64,000 bases of DNA from Wolinella succinogenes DSM 1740 (lineage in GTDB: Bacteria > Campylobacterota > Campylobacteria > Campylobacterales > Helicobacteraceae): NCBI RefSeq assembly GCF_000196135.1, contig NC_005090.1:568001-632000 (forward strand), written 5' to 3'. The notes below the pieces were generated by a model, which saw only the letters and a program-made list of their open reading frames with translations, did not search any database and was not told the origin of the DNA. A program made the position numbers and the translations under genes. This document shows positions 63,626 to 64,000 of the stretch, in pieces; position 1 is the stretch's first letter, and every line of letters begins with the position of its first letter.

Positions 63626-64000
63626 GGGTTGCCCTTTGGTTTTTGCTTTTGGGCGTCTCTTTGGCGTGGGGGCATCGGCTCAATGTGCTGGTGGAAGAGG
63701 AGGGCGCGGAGCTGGTGGTTTGGGCCTATTTCAAAAAAGATTCGCCTTGTATGGAGTGTCAAGTGGTGCTCAAGAATGCCCAAGGCATGATTGAGCGTGA
63801 GCTTCTCACGGACGCTTTGGGCTATGCGCGGCTCACTCCTCTCTCTAGCGGAGCGCTAGAGTTGATCGTCAATGGAGGGGCGGGACATCAAAAGAGCGTC
63901 ACCTTTAGCTATGCTCCCCCTCCCCAAGAAGCCCAAGAGCGCGAAGGGGTTTTGGGCGCGCCTTTGGTGCTAGTGCGACCCGAGGCGGAGGTCTCTTTGG
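63622..64000 (+). CDS. nikL: NikL-type periplasmic protein (3' part cut by window edge)
   Basis: About 126 residues are visible. A signal peptide ends at SLAWG, leaving a mature N-terminus His-Arg-Leu. A beta-sandwich with a Cys pair (PCMECQ) and LIVNGGAGHQKSVTF follows. It resembles the NikL proteins of nickel ECF systems, which add one C-terminal membrane helix that would lie beyond the window. The ATGA overlap with nikM supports the role. A similar protein is encoded at 13294-13779. Confidence 0.85.
   Translation, partial: MRVALWFLLLGVSLAWGHRLNVLVEEEGAELVVWAYFKKDSPCMECQVVLKNAQGMIERELLTDALGYARLTPLSSGALELIVNGGAGHQKSVTFSYAPPPQEAQEREGVLGAPLVLVRPEAEVSL

Noticed and set aside
1-64000. CRISPR arrays, insertion sequences, prophage genes and rRNA genes
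   Set aside because: No regularly spaced repeats, no transposase or phage structural genes and no rRNA sequence were recognised anywhere in the window.

Overview
The window reads as chromosomal DNA of a member of the Campylobacterota (epsilon-proteobacteria), most probably Wolinella succinogenes or a close relative. The assignment comes from recognised protein content, not from a database search. Pointers are a DUF3373-type porin, the gene order cheY-prmA-ftsH-psd-like-pssA that is also known from Campylobacter, a periplasmic multi-rhodanese protein, a NosL-like protein, CcoG and a nickel ECF-type uptake locus. Genes are tightly packed, ATGA/GTGA overlaps are frequent, and many starts are GTG or TTG, chosen here by Shine-Dalgarno spacing. 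I see no insertion sequence, prophage or CRISPR array. One tRNA gene is present and no rRNA.

Layout. 1-2018 (minus): thioredoxin-like lipoprotein, NosL-like protein, pyrB (3' end cut off). 2165-7413 (plus): ugd, a lipoprotein, tlyA, ribF, cmoA, dapE. 7471-13779 (plus): a Fur-box-headed iron or metal uptake cluster with FecI-type sigma factor, FecR-type regulator, TonB-dependent transducer, small membrane protein, PepSY protein and a NikL-like periplasmic protein. 13809-22450 (minus): a seven-gene acetate module with two sodium/solute symporters and their small subunits, a CBS/nucleotidyltransferase regulator, an exonuclease-fold protein and acs. 22653-27463 (minus): ctpA, purC, purS, purQ, an SH3 protein and plsC. 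27607-36457 (plus): clpB behind a consensus promoter, flgA, ubiX, coaD, tmk, a ComF-like protein, a DEDDy exonuclease, a PDC-sensor membrane protein, hisH and hisA. 36583-42921 (plus): cheY, prmA, ftsH, a Psd-like protein, pssA, a leucine-rich leader peptide and leuA. 42967-49578: a triple-rhodanese protein (minus), a porin (plus), then accA, fabF, acpP, fabG and rpsU (minus). 49798-55920 (plus): a seven-gene unit with a resolvase-like regulator, ccoG, a SLAC1/TehA-type channel, an unknown small protein, an ABC permease/ATPase pair and a cysteine-containing membrane protein. 55887-59886 (minus): eptA, dgkA and a two-component system. 60110-64000 (plus): tRNA-Leu(UAG), a chemoreceptor, and nikK, nikM and a partial nikL.

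The most interesting points are: the uncharacterised ABC-type unit joined to ccoG and headed by a catalytically dead resolvase-like regulator; a Psd-family protein whose autocleavage serine is replaced by histidine; a leucine attenuation-type leader before leuA; paired GCTAYG direct repeats one helical turn apart before both acetate-type symporter units; and a NikL-like protein inside a Fur/FecI-type TonB operon, which links it to the nik locus at the other end of the window.
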